Translations under genes and position numbers: made by a program | Part shown: piece by piece, positions 7,817 to 16,032 of the stretch | How the letters are laid out: each line of letters starts with the position of its first letter | Position numbering within the stretch: position 1 is the stretch's first letter | DNA from: a virus | Direction: 5' to 3' (one strand) | Virus record (IMG/VR): IMGVR_UViG_3300050020_000041 | Location: 1 to 64,000 of that record | Length of the DNA: 64,000 nucleotides | Notes under the pieces: model-generated | Told to the model about the DNA's origin: nothing | Seen by the model: only the letters and a program-made list of their open reading frames with translations | Databases searched by the model: none

Positions 7817-8817
7817 AAAATTTCTTATCGGTGATGAGACCGACTGGTCCGCCGCCGCCGCGCGAAATTGTATATCTGGCTCCGACTCCGAAACCGTCTC
7901 TGGTGATAATAGATCCGTTTCCAGGAAGGGTTTATGCCAAGAGTCTGATAGTCCCCACACGGATCAGCGGTGTGGCGCCCACAGCAAGCACTACTCGGTT
8001 CGATATGAAGAAGCATCTGAAAGAATATTTCGGTGAAGAAAAAATCTCGACTCCGATGACGGCAGGTTCGATTTATATGAGGGCAAGTCACTTGTATAAA
8101 CTATGTCCGAGAGAAGAACTGATGGTTCACATGCAGGGCAAGATCAGGACGGAAACGGTCAGCTGGACAACTGGTGCGGTCTTCGGATATGGTCATTTGG
8201 CGCATCATTGGATGCAGAATAAAATATTCCAGAAGATATTGCAGGGATGTTGGAAATGCGATGACTGTGGGCGTGTCCATGGGGATAAGTTAAGTCTGAT
8301 ACATCATCCAGGGGCATGCAAGGGCTGCGGCTCTAACAGACTGACATACGAAGAGCTTTACTACTATGAAGATCAGCTTCATTTCGGTGGGCATCCGGAC
8401 GGATTTGTTTTCGACGCTGGCGAGATGCAGTTAATCGATTTCAAAACGGCAAGGATGGAAGGCTACGACGGTGTTGAAAGATGGGGAATAAGTGCCGGTT
8501 ATGTATGGCAGGCGAATGCCTATATGTATATGACAGGGCTGGGCGTCCTCAGAATGATTTACATGAATAAGAATGAACCGGCTTGGAAGGAAAAGATTAT
8601 CAGGCGGGATGAAGCAATCATCGATCAGATCAAGGTAAGATGCCTCGATACGATATATGCGGTGGAGTCGTCAGTAAAATCGACGACTCAGGTGTTTCTC
8701 CCCCAGAGAACTTGTCCGGATAAATCGGAAAAAAGAGCTAAAGATTGTTCAATGTGTGGCCTCTGCTTCAAATTGCAAGAGCAGGAAGGCTTCGTAGATA
8801 AGACTACGGTAATATAA
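7813..8817 (+). CDS. PD-(D/E)XK exonuclease, Cas4/RecB-like, with Cys clusters
   Basis: The product has 334 residues. The nuclease motifs are GHPDGFVF (Asp) followed by LIDFKTA (D-x-K), and a downstream YVWQANAYMYM helix matches the Q-x3-Y motif of RecB/Cas4 enzymes. There is an early Cys in LYKLCPREE and a C-terminal group CPDKSEKRAKDCSMCGLC, the arrangement that holds a 4Fe-4S cluster in Cas4 and AddB. In addition, CWKCDDC with CKGCG about 25 residues on looks like a zinc ribbon inserted before the catalytic Asp. It would process DNA ends in recombination, in line with the adjacent SSB and recombinase genes. Confidence 0.7.
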   Translation: MKNFLSVMRPTGPPPPREIVYLAPTPKPSLVIIDPFPGRVYAKSLIVPTRISGVAPTASTTRFDMKKHLKEYFGEEKISTPMTAGSIYMRASHLYKLCPREELMVHMQGKIRTETVSWTTGAVFGYGHLAHHWMQNKIFQKILQGCWKCDDCGRVHGDKLSLIHHPGACKGCGSNRLTYEELYYYEDQLHFGGHPDGFVFDAGEMQLIDFKTARMEGYDGVERWGISAGYVWQANAYMYMTGLGVLRMIYMNKNEPAWKEKIIRRDEAIIDQIKVRCLDTIYAVESSVKSTTQVFLPQRTCPDKSEKRAKDCSMCGLCFKLQEQEGFVDKTTVI

Positions 8818-8836
8818 TAAAAGGAGTAGATGAGGT

Positions 8837-9208
8837 ATGGTTAGTTTGAACTTTGTGATGATGTCGGGAAATGTTGGTTCTGTCAATATCGGAAAAACGG
8901 GAGTAGGTGTTTCTGCTTTCTCGATGATGTTGGCTATCGATCAGCGTAATAACGAGACTATCTGGGTTAGAGTAAATGTTTATGGTTCACTTGCGAAAAA
9001 ATGTGCTGACAAGGTCGCCAAAAGCGATTATGTCGTAGTCACCGGTGAACTCATGGACAGGAAAAAATCAAATGATGATTCGGTATTCCTTGAGGTAAGA
9101 GCTAAAGAAGTGATATTCGGTTCAACATTGATGGGCAAGGAATTGCTGGCGTTTGCAGCTGATACCAAAGCGGTGGAAGTTGAAGAAGAAATTTTAGAAA
9201 CAAAATAA
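8837..9208 (+). CDS. ssb: OB-fold single-stranded DNA-binding protein
   Basis: The 123-residue product matches the bacterial SSB fold: NFVMMSGNVG at strand 1, FSMMLAIDQ, then TIWVRVNVYGSLAKKCAD (the W-x-x-V-x-x-[FY]-G core) and VVVTGELMDRK. It ends in an acidic stretch (VEVEEEILETK) but lacks the Pro-Phe tip. AAAGGAG lies 10 bases before the start. It is the second ssDNA-binding protein in the window; the gp32-like one at 1878 has the Phe-terminated tail. The two may bind different substrates, or this one may act during annealing. Confidence 0.75.
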   Translation: MVSLNFVMMSGNVGSVNIGKTGVGVSAFSMMLAIDQRNNETIWVRVNVYGSLAKKCADKVAKSDYVVVTGELMDRKKSNDDSVFLEVRAKEVIFGSTLMGKELLAFAADTKAVEVEEEILETK

Positions 9209-9223
9209 ATGATGGAGAAAGTC

Positions 9224-10027
9224 ATGGCTAAAAAAGGTGCCGCCACAGAAGCGGTTAGAGTGGCCGGAGAAAGTATTTCCTTCGGTCTGATAAAAAGAGT
9301 TGAAGATAGTTGTAGCGCTTCCAGCGAGCAAATGCTGGAAAGATTGCTCGATTTGAGAAACTCGATTGATGAAACATATTTCGAGATGGGTGGCCTGTTC
9401 AGAAAGATTCTTGACAACAAGATTTATCTGGAATTCGGTTTCACGGACTGGAGAAGTTTCGTTGAGGAAAAGCTCGGGTACGGAATAAGGAAAACCCAGT
9501 ACCTTATGCAGATTTATCACTATTTCGCAGTCGAAGTAGCTGATGAAGAAACAATCAGGAAGATATCACCACTTGGTTGGAGCAAATGTAAGGAACTGGT
9601 CGGCGTAGTGGATCCGAAGAATGTTGATGACTGGGTTAAACAGTGTATTAACTTGACTGTCACAGAGGTTTCTCAGAAGGCTGCTGAATTCTTCGCAGAG
9701 AAGAAAGGACTCCCGGCTGAAGCAGCGGAAAAAGCGGCAAGAATGGTTTCGTTTAAGTTGTATGAGGCTCAGGCAGACAACGTTGAAGATGCAATCAAAC
9801 TGGCTGGTGAAGTTTCTGGCTCTGATGTAAGGAGTAACAACCTTTCGTTGGTGGCTCTCGACTATCTCTCGCATAATGCAGGACTGGTAGCGACAGATCC
9901 TGTAATAAAAGCTGGTATGGTCAAGAACTCACTGAAAGCGCTTGAACTCAGTCTCGGCATGAAACTGATTGCAATAGATAAGTCAACAGATCAGGTAGTG
10001 TTCGGTCAGGAGTATGTTACTGCATAA
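9224..10027 (+). CDS. Phage protein with DNA-binding-like helical N-terminus
   Basis: The product has 267 residues. I chose ATG 9224 because GGAG at 9214-9217 is correctly spaced; 9209 has no SD. Residues about 40-90 contain EFGFTDWRSFVEEKLGYGIRK, the pattern of phage and plasmid proteins that combine a W-x-x-F-(V/C)-E-E-x-L-G helix-turn-helix with a bundle (related to ParB-associated and DUF3102-type proteins). The rest is mostly helical. A DNA-binding role is plausible; the function is unknown. Confidence 0.5.
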   Translation: MAKKGAATEAVRVAGESISFGLIKRVEDSCSASSEQMLERLLDLRNSIDETYFEMGGLFRKILDNKIYLEFGFTDWRSFVEEKLGYGIRKTQYLMQIYHYFAVEVADEETIRKISPLGWSKCKELVGVVDPKNVDDWVKQCINLTVTEVSQKAAEFFAEKKGLPAEAAEKAARMVSFKLYEAQADNVEDAIKLAGEVSGSDVRSNNLSLVALDYLSHNAGLVATDPVIKAGMVKNSLKALELSLGMKLIAIDKSTDQVVFGQEYVTA

Positions 10028-10041
10028 TTAAAATATGGGAC

Positions 10042-10062
10042 GGGCATGCATTTTGCATGTCC
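10042..10062 (+). terminator. Tight hairpin, possible terminator or RNA-stability element
   Basis: GGGCATGCA, loop TTT, TGCATGTCC: nine base pairs, one of them G-U, with a three-base loop. It is the most compact hairpin of the early region. It is followed by TAACCATAAC without a U-run, so transcript stabilisation or processing is an alternative. It lies in the 79-base gap before the gene at 10107. Confidence 0.4.
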
Positions 10063-10106
10063 TAACCATAACACTCTATTTAACATAAAGTTGGACAACT
10101 GATAAT

Positions 10107-11261
10107 ATGGTGATGAATTTATTCAATGATGAAGCTTTGAAAACAAAGGCAGAGATTAAGAGCGATAAACTGAAAGAACTTGAAATAAAGGAAGCTGAAA
10201 AGCTCATCCATGAGAACGAGAAAAAAAGAATGAAAGATTTAGCGGACTCAATTAACGATTCAGCATTCTGGATGTCTTATTGCGGTATGCAGAAGGCGGT
10301 CAGGCAATGCGATGTTGAGAGATCCACAAGATTAGCATTCGTAGCATGGATAAAAAACCCGTGGTTCATGTATAGACGCCTCCACACGATTTTAGTAGAG
10401 GATATTGGCGGAGCAAATCCGGAATTGATTCTGGAGTTCGCTGATTTCCGTAAGAATGGAAGGTCGTATAAGAACTGGTCTGACATGGCTTGGATGATTG
10501 GCGAATTAGCCACGTCCAAGAAATGCAGGGACGGAGATCTCACGAACAATGCATGGAAGGCATTTACAAGATACGCTGAAAGAGATCCGTACATAAAAGC
10601 TATGAAAGAACGGCATCCGCATATTCAGATGTTCAATAAGCCGGTATTCTCGAATTATTCACGTCCTGAGTTCCCTGAATTTCAGACAGATGAAAACTTG
10701 AAGAGGATTCTGACATACTGCGAATATCAGCAGGATTCATTAGCGGGTGAAGGTCAGGCTTTAAGCGTTCCTTATAATTGTCTCGATAGGCAGAGAAGGG
10801 AAGCGGCTGGATTCACGGTTGAAATAGAAAATAATCTGACATCCCCGTCTCACGGAGAATGGTTCAAGGACATAGTGCCTTATACCGTGCTCGATACCCA
10901 TGCTGCACATGGAAAAAAGACGATGGATATCTGGAAGAAAAAAGTAAAAGAAAGAGAGCCCGAGTTTAAGGACTACTTCGGAATCGATGAGGAGAACCTG
11001 CCGATATTGCTATTCTTTATGGAGGGAGCGAAATGCAGTCAGGATTTTAATTTTGGCGGATTTAGAGATCCTATCATGCGCTTCATAGCTTATGCCAGAG
11101 GATTGAAACCAGAGATTCCGTTCGAGGAATTTGAAATAGCATTCCACGAAAGGATGCTGGTCCCGTTGAAAGGGCTGAGAACATGGGTGTTCAATAAGTT
11201 TTATGGTAAGGTAGTTGACAATATTTGGGAAACGATAGGAAAAATGAAGGACTTTGAATGA
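10107..11261 (+). CDS. RarA/clamp-loader C-terminal-like protein without AAA+ domain
   Basis: The product has 384 residues. Residues about 70-125 (AFVAWIKNPWFMYRRL, then VEDIGGANPE) resemble the C-terminal oligomerisation domain of RarA/MgsA/WRNIP1 ATPases, where R-R-L, E-D-I-G and A-x-P are conserved. No Walker A or B motif is present, so it is not itself an ATPase. The remainder is a long helical region with a Cys/Phe-rich part (GAKCSQDFNFGGF). It could be a replication-fork or clamp-loader partner, by inference. Its last four bases overlap the first glycosyltransferase gene. Confidence 0.4.
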   Translation: MVMNLFNDEALKTKAEIKSDKLKELEIKEAEKLIHENEKKRMKDLADSINDSAFWMSYCGMQKAVRQCDVERSTRLAFVAWIKNPWFMYRRLHTILVEDIGGANPELILEFADFRKNGRSYKNWSDMAWMIGELATSKKCRDGDLTNNAWKAFTRYAERDPYIKAMKERHPHIQMFNKPVFSNYSRPEFPEFQTDENLKRILTYCEYQQDSLAGEGQALSVPYNCLDRQRREAAGFTVEIENNLTSPSHGEWFKDIVPYTVLDTHAAHGKKTMDIWKKKVKEREPEFKDYFGIDEENLPILLFFMEGAKCSQDFNFGGFRDPIMRFIAYARGLKPEIPFEEFEIAFHERMLVPLKGLRTWVFNKFYGKVVDNIWETIGKMKDFE

Positions 11262-12739
11262 GAATTCTGTTCGTACCGGTGTTCAATTATCCGAATAATC
11301 TGAATGCCGACAGTATATATCTGATCAGCGGTGATTGGTGCAGGGCGTTATGCGAGGCAGATGAAAATATTTCGATATACAGACTGCTTCCTGAGCCTAA
11401 TAATCTTGAAGACAAATTCAAGAAGTTCATTTACAGATATGAACCAGTGCATCCAAGAGTGCATGACATTTTTGTACCCATGTATAGTCGATATGACATG
11501 GAAGAAGTAAACTGCCCGATTGATACCTTCAAGAGATTTCATCCGGTGCTGGGAGAATTCCCGGTGGACGCGGTGATAACCACATCAGCAATCAAGACCG
11601 TATTCGTAAAAAGAATCCTTTTAGTAGGCGGCGGCGAAACATACCCACCTGCGTTCTTTAATTTCGAACTGCTCATGCGAAGCAATTATTCGAATGAAGT
11701 CTCGAAAGTATCCGATGATGAGCTTATGCTTCAGAGTGCGGGAGAAACGATGGGATATAATTTATTGGAAAGCCCGATGTGTAGAAGGATGGCCATTACA
11801 ACAGCGAAGTCATTCGTGGCTCCCTCGCTGATAAAAGGAATCATAAAGAACTCAGCACTCGTTTTCTCCGGATATAATGAAACCTTCGATCCAGCGACAA
11901 TCGTGAAAAATGAAAGGTTCACGTTAATGCTAAGAGGAAGGCTCACCGGCAGTAAGCATGTCGATCAGATCCTTGATTTGTATAATAAGTTTTATGCGGC
12001 TGGACGCAAAATCGATATTCAGATTACGACGGGTGATGTTATGATGAGAAGCATCGTCACCGAAGAGTTAATTAAGAATGATGCAATCCAGGTTCTGCGG
12101 CTGGAGTCGAGAGAAGAAGCGTTGAGAGTAATGGAAAAGGCTCACGCCTTCCTTTTCTGGAGTTCACATGAACTCTTTGCTGTCTCCGTATGGGAAATGC
12201 TCGCAGCGGGGCTTATCGGAGTTTTTAAGAGGGAAGATTGGCATAAAGGGTTACTGCCTGACGATTATCCTTATCAGTTTGATACTTTCTTGGAAGCGTA
12301 TCAGATGCTCAGCCACATTTACGAGAACTACGATAAGGTAAAAGAGGAATTGACTTGGGTGCCGGGATGGGTGAAAGAAAGATACCATTACGAGAATACC
12401 ACGAGGACAGCAGCTAAAATAATCAGGGACAATGTCCCGACTAGGAAACCAAGAGGTTGGCTACCTGAAATGATGATTAAGCATGGTAAAGATGAAATGA
12501 CATTGATTGATGCAATGAAAGTGATTGAAGAAAATTCAGAAATGGGTAAGAGTATTCTGGCTGGATATAATCCGTCCAGAGTACACAGAAGCGTTGGAAT
12601 AAGTGAGATAGCGAATGCGTTAGAACAGAATGGATATTATGATGTATTGACGGATAGACAACCGATGTATAAAAAAAGAGCTACGAATGAAAATACCACA
12701 GCGGTATCTGGTGAACTTTCTACTGGCGAAAGCCAATGA
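11258..12739 (+). CDS. GT-B glycosyltransferase-like protein 1
   Basis: The product has 493 residues. The C-terminal Rossmann half contains LMLRGRLTGSKHVDQI (the phosphate/sugar-nucleotide loop region), then KAHAFLFWSSHELFAVSVWEM followed by LAAG. This corresponds to the S-x-x-E-x-F-x-x-x-x-x-E-A/M-L-A-x-G motif of GT4-type retaining glycosyltransferases that binds the nucleotide sugar. The N-terminal half would be the acceptor domain. It overlaps the previous gene (ATGA) and the next by 53 bases. The acceptor could be phage DNA bases, virion protein or a host surface glycan; the sequence does not say which. Confidence 0.6.
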   Translation: MRILFVPVFNYPNNLNADSIYLISGDWCRALCEADENISIYRLLPEPNNLEDKFKKFIYRYEPVHPRVHDIFVPMYSRYDMEEVNCPIDTFKRFHPVLGEFPVDAVITTSAIKTVFVKRILLVGGGETYPPAFFNFELLMRSNYSNEVSKVSDDELMLQSAGETMGYNLLESPMCRRMAITTAKSFVAPSLIKGIIKNSALVFSGYNETFDPATIVKNERFTLMLRGRLTGSKHVDQILDLYNKFYAAGRKIDIQITTGDVMMRSIVTEELIKNDAIQVLRLESREEALRVMEKAHAFLFWSSHELFAVSVWEMLAAGLIGVFKREDWHKGLLPDDYPYQFDTFLEAYQMLSHIYENYDKVKEELTWVPGWVKERYHYENTTRTAAKIIRDNVPTRKPRGWLPEMMIKHGKDEMTLIDAMKVIEENSEMGKSILAGYNPSRVHRSVGISEIANALEQNGYYDVLTDRQPMYKKRATNENTTAVSGELSTGESQ

Positions 12740-14204
12740 CGATATTAAGGTTATCGAAGAAGCGGGGACAAAGCCCGGAATAATAGAGGTTGCATGGTTA
12801 AGGGGAACTCAGTCACTACTGACGGTTCTTGTAGGCTTGAATCAGGCTGATCAGGACTCGTATTTCTACGTGATACTTGGGTACAAACCGAAAGACCATG
12901 ACATTAAACCCGGATTATATGTCGATAACAAGCGCTCACGATGGTCATGGATTCTTATCCCTGACGAAGGCGGTTCGTTCGACTATAATCTGGTGACCTC
13001 CGTATGGAACAAGCAGAATGTTGCCATGTTCGGGGACATTCAGGGAAAGGGCAAGCTATCGCTTCCGATAGATGCCGTTATAGGGGTGAGTCCGCAGTAC
13101 GCACAAGACCTTTCAATGATTTTTTCCAGTACAATCAGAACAATGCCCGGAATATCCAGACATGATACCGGTGTTGTCGAAGAGTGGGGCAGGGCGGGAA
13201 AGAGTCTGATCAAAACCGAATCCATTGTAGCCGTCAATCTGGGTACGTGGCATGTCTTCCTGTCCAATGGGCAGATGAAGGATTATGTCACTACGTTGGT
13301 AAGACCGTTCCTTAGTCCAGCGACATACCGGAAATGGATCGAAAGATGTTATGTAAGGCAGAACGGACTAAGCATTTCAGATATCGATAGCATCGTTGGT
13401 CCTTTAAGCACCGACCGAGGCAGAAGCGTCGGACATTTCTACCGAATAGGAGAACTCAAAAAGTCAGCACCGGTCTTCGAGCTTTACGAAAAGTTATATA
13501 TGCTTCGTAAGGTGAACAAGATTATCGTAACAACCCAGTCGGAATATGAAGTGAAAGATGTATTCCCGAGTGGCGTTCCTCATATCCTTGATTTCACAGC
13601 CGAATGCAGGAGAGATGTTTATCTGAAGAAGATGAGCCAGACTGCAGTGGCTATTTTTAATTCCCGCGTTGAATCAGCCCCGACCGCTCCGATAGAAGCG
13701 GCGGCTGTAGGATGCATCCCGTTATTGGCTAATTGTACTTGGGTTAATGATACCTTCGGCGCTCATGGATGGAAGTTCATTTACAATTCGATGGATGAAG
13801 CTGCCAAGATGATTGAGGATATTTTCCAGCATTACGAAGAGTACGCCAAGTACGCCAGGGAATTTGTAATCCAGTATTACAATGCTAATGTCAAGGGCGC
13901 GGAGTTCATGTCTTTAATAAGAGGCATCTCGGAAGGGGAGAACACAATCCTGAGAATGTCGGACGATCAGTTCGAACACTTCTGCGATGAATCCAAGCTG
14001 GTAGACTCACTGAAATTTGTAGAGGGACATGAAGGAGTTTCCTGGGACGAAGTAAATACGAAGTTATATATGCCTCGCAACCGCTTAGGGAAGCCAGTAG
14101 TGCTCACAAAATATGATGTACCGGCAATTCTGATTAGGAAATTCAATCTGTGGGACGATCTGAAAAGTCCGTATCCGTTTTATGAATCATGGTCGGAGGC
14201 GTAA
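12687..14204 (+). CDS. GT-B glycosyltransferase-like protein 2
   Basis: The product has 505 residues. Near residues 325-350 it has AIFNSRVESAPTAPIEAAAV, then GCIPLL, the counterpart of the E-x7-E-A-x-A-x-G motif of GT-B enzymes. The surrounding alternation of strands and helices fits a Rossmann fold. The N-terminus is divergent. The start at 12687 lies inside the end of the preceding gene; GTG 12711 is an alternative. It is tightly linked to the deacetylase gene that follows (TAATG). It probably works in the same sugar pathway as its neighbours. Confidence 0.55.
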   Translation: MKIPQRYLVNFLLAKANDDIKVIEEAGTKPGIIEVAWLRGTQSLLTVLVGLNQADQDSYFYVILGYKPKDHDIKPGLYVDNKRSRWSWILIPDEGGSFDYNLVTSVWNKQNVAMFGDIQGKGKLSLPIDAVIGVSPQYAQDLSMIFSSTIRTMPGISRHDTGVVEEWGRAGKSLIKTESIVAVNLGTWHVFLSNGQMKDYVTTLVRPFLSPATYRKWIERCYVRQNGLSISDIDSIVGPLSTDRGRSVGHFYRIGELKKSAPVFELYEKLYMLRKVNKIIVTTQSEYEVKDVFPSGVPHILDFTAECRRDVYLKKMSQTAVAIFNSRVESAPTAPIEAAAVGCIPLLANCTWVNDTFGAHGWKFIYNSMDEAAKMIEDIFQHYEEYAKYAREFVIQYYNANVKGAEFMSLIRGISEGENTILRMSDDQFEHFCDESKLVDSLKFVEGHEGVSWDEVNTKLYMPRNRLGKPVVLTKYDVPAILIRKFNLWDDLKSPYPFYESWSEA

Positions 14205-14920
14205 TGAAAGTATTATTGTTAGCGCCTCATGCAGATGATGAATTGCTGGGGGCTGGCGGGATGTTGCTCCGGATGAAGAATGAAGGTCACGAAGTATTAT
14301 GTGTCCTGGTGGCTTTATCTGATATTCAAATGAACGGTGTCGGTCTGGTTACAAGGGGGACGAGAGGAACTGAGTTTATAAATTCCTGCAAAGTGCTTTG
14401 TACCGAGAAACCCGTCCTGTTGAACTACATCGACTCGAAGCTGGATACAGTTCCCATCAGTGGCATCATTAAAGATCTGGAAGGTGTAATTGAGTTCTTC
14501 CATCCCGACATAGTGCTTATCCCCGAGCCATCGTTTCATCAGGACCATCAGGTCGTGCATAGAGCCGGTATTGCGGCATTAAGACCAATGGGAATCTGGC
14601 AACCAAGTCAGATACTGCTTTATGAAGTACCAAATTCAAGATGGCATAATGCTGAGACAGCGTTCACTCCGAACTATTATGTGGACATACATGATACTAT
14701 CGAGGAGAAGAAGCGTCTGTTCAAGGATGCGTATGCCTCACAGCTAAGATTTATCGTTAGAAATGAAACCGGTATAGAAACTCAGGCTCGATACAGAGGC
14801 TATGAAGCTGGATGTGAATATGCGGAGGCATTTTATTTGCTGAAGGAAGTCAGAAGATGCGCAACAAGTAGAAAAGATTTAATAGATCAGATAATAAAAC
14901 CAAGGGTGGAGAAATGTTAA
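14204..14920 (+). CDS. PIG-L/LmbE-family deacetylase
   Basis: The 238-residue product starts MKVLLLAPHADDELLGAGG, the A-H-P/A-D-D-E zinc motif of the LmbE/PIG-L N-acetylglucosaminyl deacetylase family, and has FHQDHQVVHRA near residue 115, the H-x-D-H motif completing the zinc site. The usual length is 220-260. Family members remove acetyl from GlcNAc-type sugars or conjugates. A further ATG at 14189 is in frame, but 14204 overlaps the previous stop (TAATG), follows CGGAGG and begins directly at the conserved strand. Placed between glycosyltransferases, it likely trims an N-acetyl group on their product. Confidence 0.8.
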   Translation: MKVLLLAPHADDELLGAGGMLLRMKNEGHEVLCVLVALSDIQMNGVGLVTRGTRGTEFINSCKVLCTEKPVLLNYIDSKLDTVPISGIIKDLEGVIEFFHPDIVLIPEPSFHQDHQVVHRAGIAALRPMGIWQPSQILLYEVPNSRWHNAETAFTPNYYVDIHDTIEEKKRLFKDAYASQLRFIVRNETGIETQARYRGYEAGCEYAEAFYLLKEVRRCATSRKDLIDQIIKPRVEKC

Positions 14921-16032
14921 AGGAAATAGTATTTGTACCGATCAGACAGAAAGATCAGCTCGTAACAAGCATATCGAAATTTGCTCAGCTGGAAGCCAAC
15001 ATCCTGAAGACTAAGTATAAGCTGATAATAGCGGGCACTTATGAGGACTGGCAGGTAGAAGGAGTCGAATATACCAACACGGTGTTCACCACGAAAGATT
15101 ATGCATTAGGCGGATGGTCGGAGAGATGGAACCAGTTGGCAAAATATGTCAACAATGATAGACTGTTTTATTTCCATTCGCCGTTCCCCTGTCTGGAGTT
15201 TTACAACCATACGTTTGTGAAGGGTTTCGTATTTCCGAAGATCATGCTGAGATTACATGGTGGTCCGGGTGAAGTAGCGGGCATGGCGGCATTGTATTCG
15301 GCTCTGTTACCCTCGATGTTATTTCCGACTCTGATGGGGAGTAAGGCGGCAGTTGCTAATCAGAAGAAATATTTGCTCAAGGCAGGCATAGTGCCAGCTA
15401 AGTTTGGCAAGGACTGGTATGTTCATCACCCAGCGCCGATATATCTGGACGAAATTGACAAAGCTGAAGCAGTCCCAGAAGAATTTCCCACGATACAGTT
15501 GGCAACGATTCATATGTATCCGGTTATAGTAAGACCTGATAGGCTGCTGCCCGTTATGCAGAAGTTGTATGAATCGGGTGTGAACTTCAAGGGCGTATTG
15601 AATATCGTAGACGAATACGGAGCTGATGATTTCAAGAACCTTCCGTACCTGTTGTATAACAACAAGCCAGAAAGAGAAAAATATTATAGCGAGATAAAAA
15701 GCCGGCATATCTTCCTGTGCTTCTACGCTTACCATACGGGCGGAGTTACGTTCCTTGAAATGATTTATGCGGGCATGGTGGGAGTATTCTGGGAAGCTGA
15801 GTACGTTCATGAGAAACTGCCCGGATATCCGTTCATAGTAAAGACAGAGAATGAAGCAGTCGCAATGATTAAATGGATTATCGACAATTTCGATGAAGCT
15901 AAAGCGAAAATGGAGCCGTTTAAGAAATACATAAAAGATCAGTACAACCCGGATGCCTGGGGGAACAGATTGTTAGAAGTTGTGAAAGATGTGGAAACCA
16001 AATTATTCAAGAGAGGAAACGATGAAGTGTAA
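14914..16032 (+). CDS. GT-B glycosyltransferase-like protein 3
   Basis: The product has 372 residues. The C-terminal portion has RHIFLCFYAYHTGGVTFLEM followed by IYAGMVGVFW, the position of the sugar-nucleotide-binding E-x7-E motif of GT4-like enzymes, although the first acidic residue is missing. This variant may use a different donor or be less active. Earlier, KIMLRLHGGPGEVAGMAAL is a glycine-rich loop of the N-terminal domain. It overlaps the deacetylase stop and the start of the QueC-like gene, keeping one operon. Confidence 0.55.
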   Translation: MLKEIVFVPIRQKDQLVTSISKFAQLEANILKTKYKLIIAGTYEDWQVEGVEYTNTVFTTKDYALGGWSERWNQLAKYVNNDRLFYFHSPFPCLEFYNHTFVKGFVFPKIMLRLHGGPGEVAGMAALYSALLPSMLFPTLMGSKAAVANQKKYLLKAGIVPAKFGKDWYVHHPAPIYLDEIDKAEAVPEEFPTIQLATIHMYPVIVRPDRLLPVMQKLYESGVNFKGVLNIVDEYGADDFKNLPYLLYNNKPEREKYYSEIKSRHIFLCFYAYHTGGVTFLEMIYAGMVGVFWEAEYVHEKLPGYPFIVKTENEAVAMIKWIIDNFDEAKAKMEPFKKYIKDQYNPDAWGNRLLEVVKDVETKLFKRGNDEV

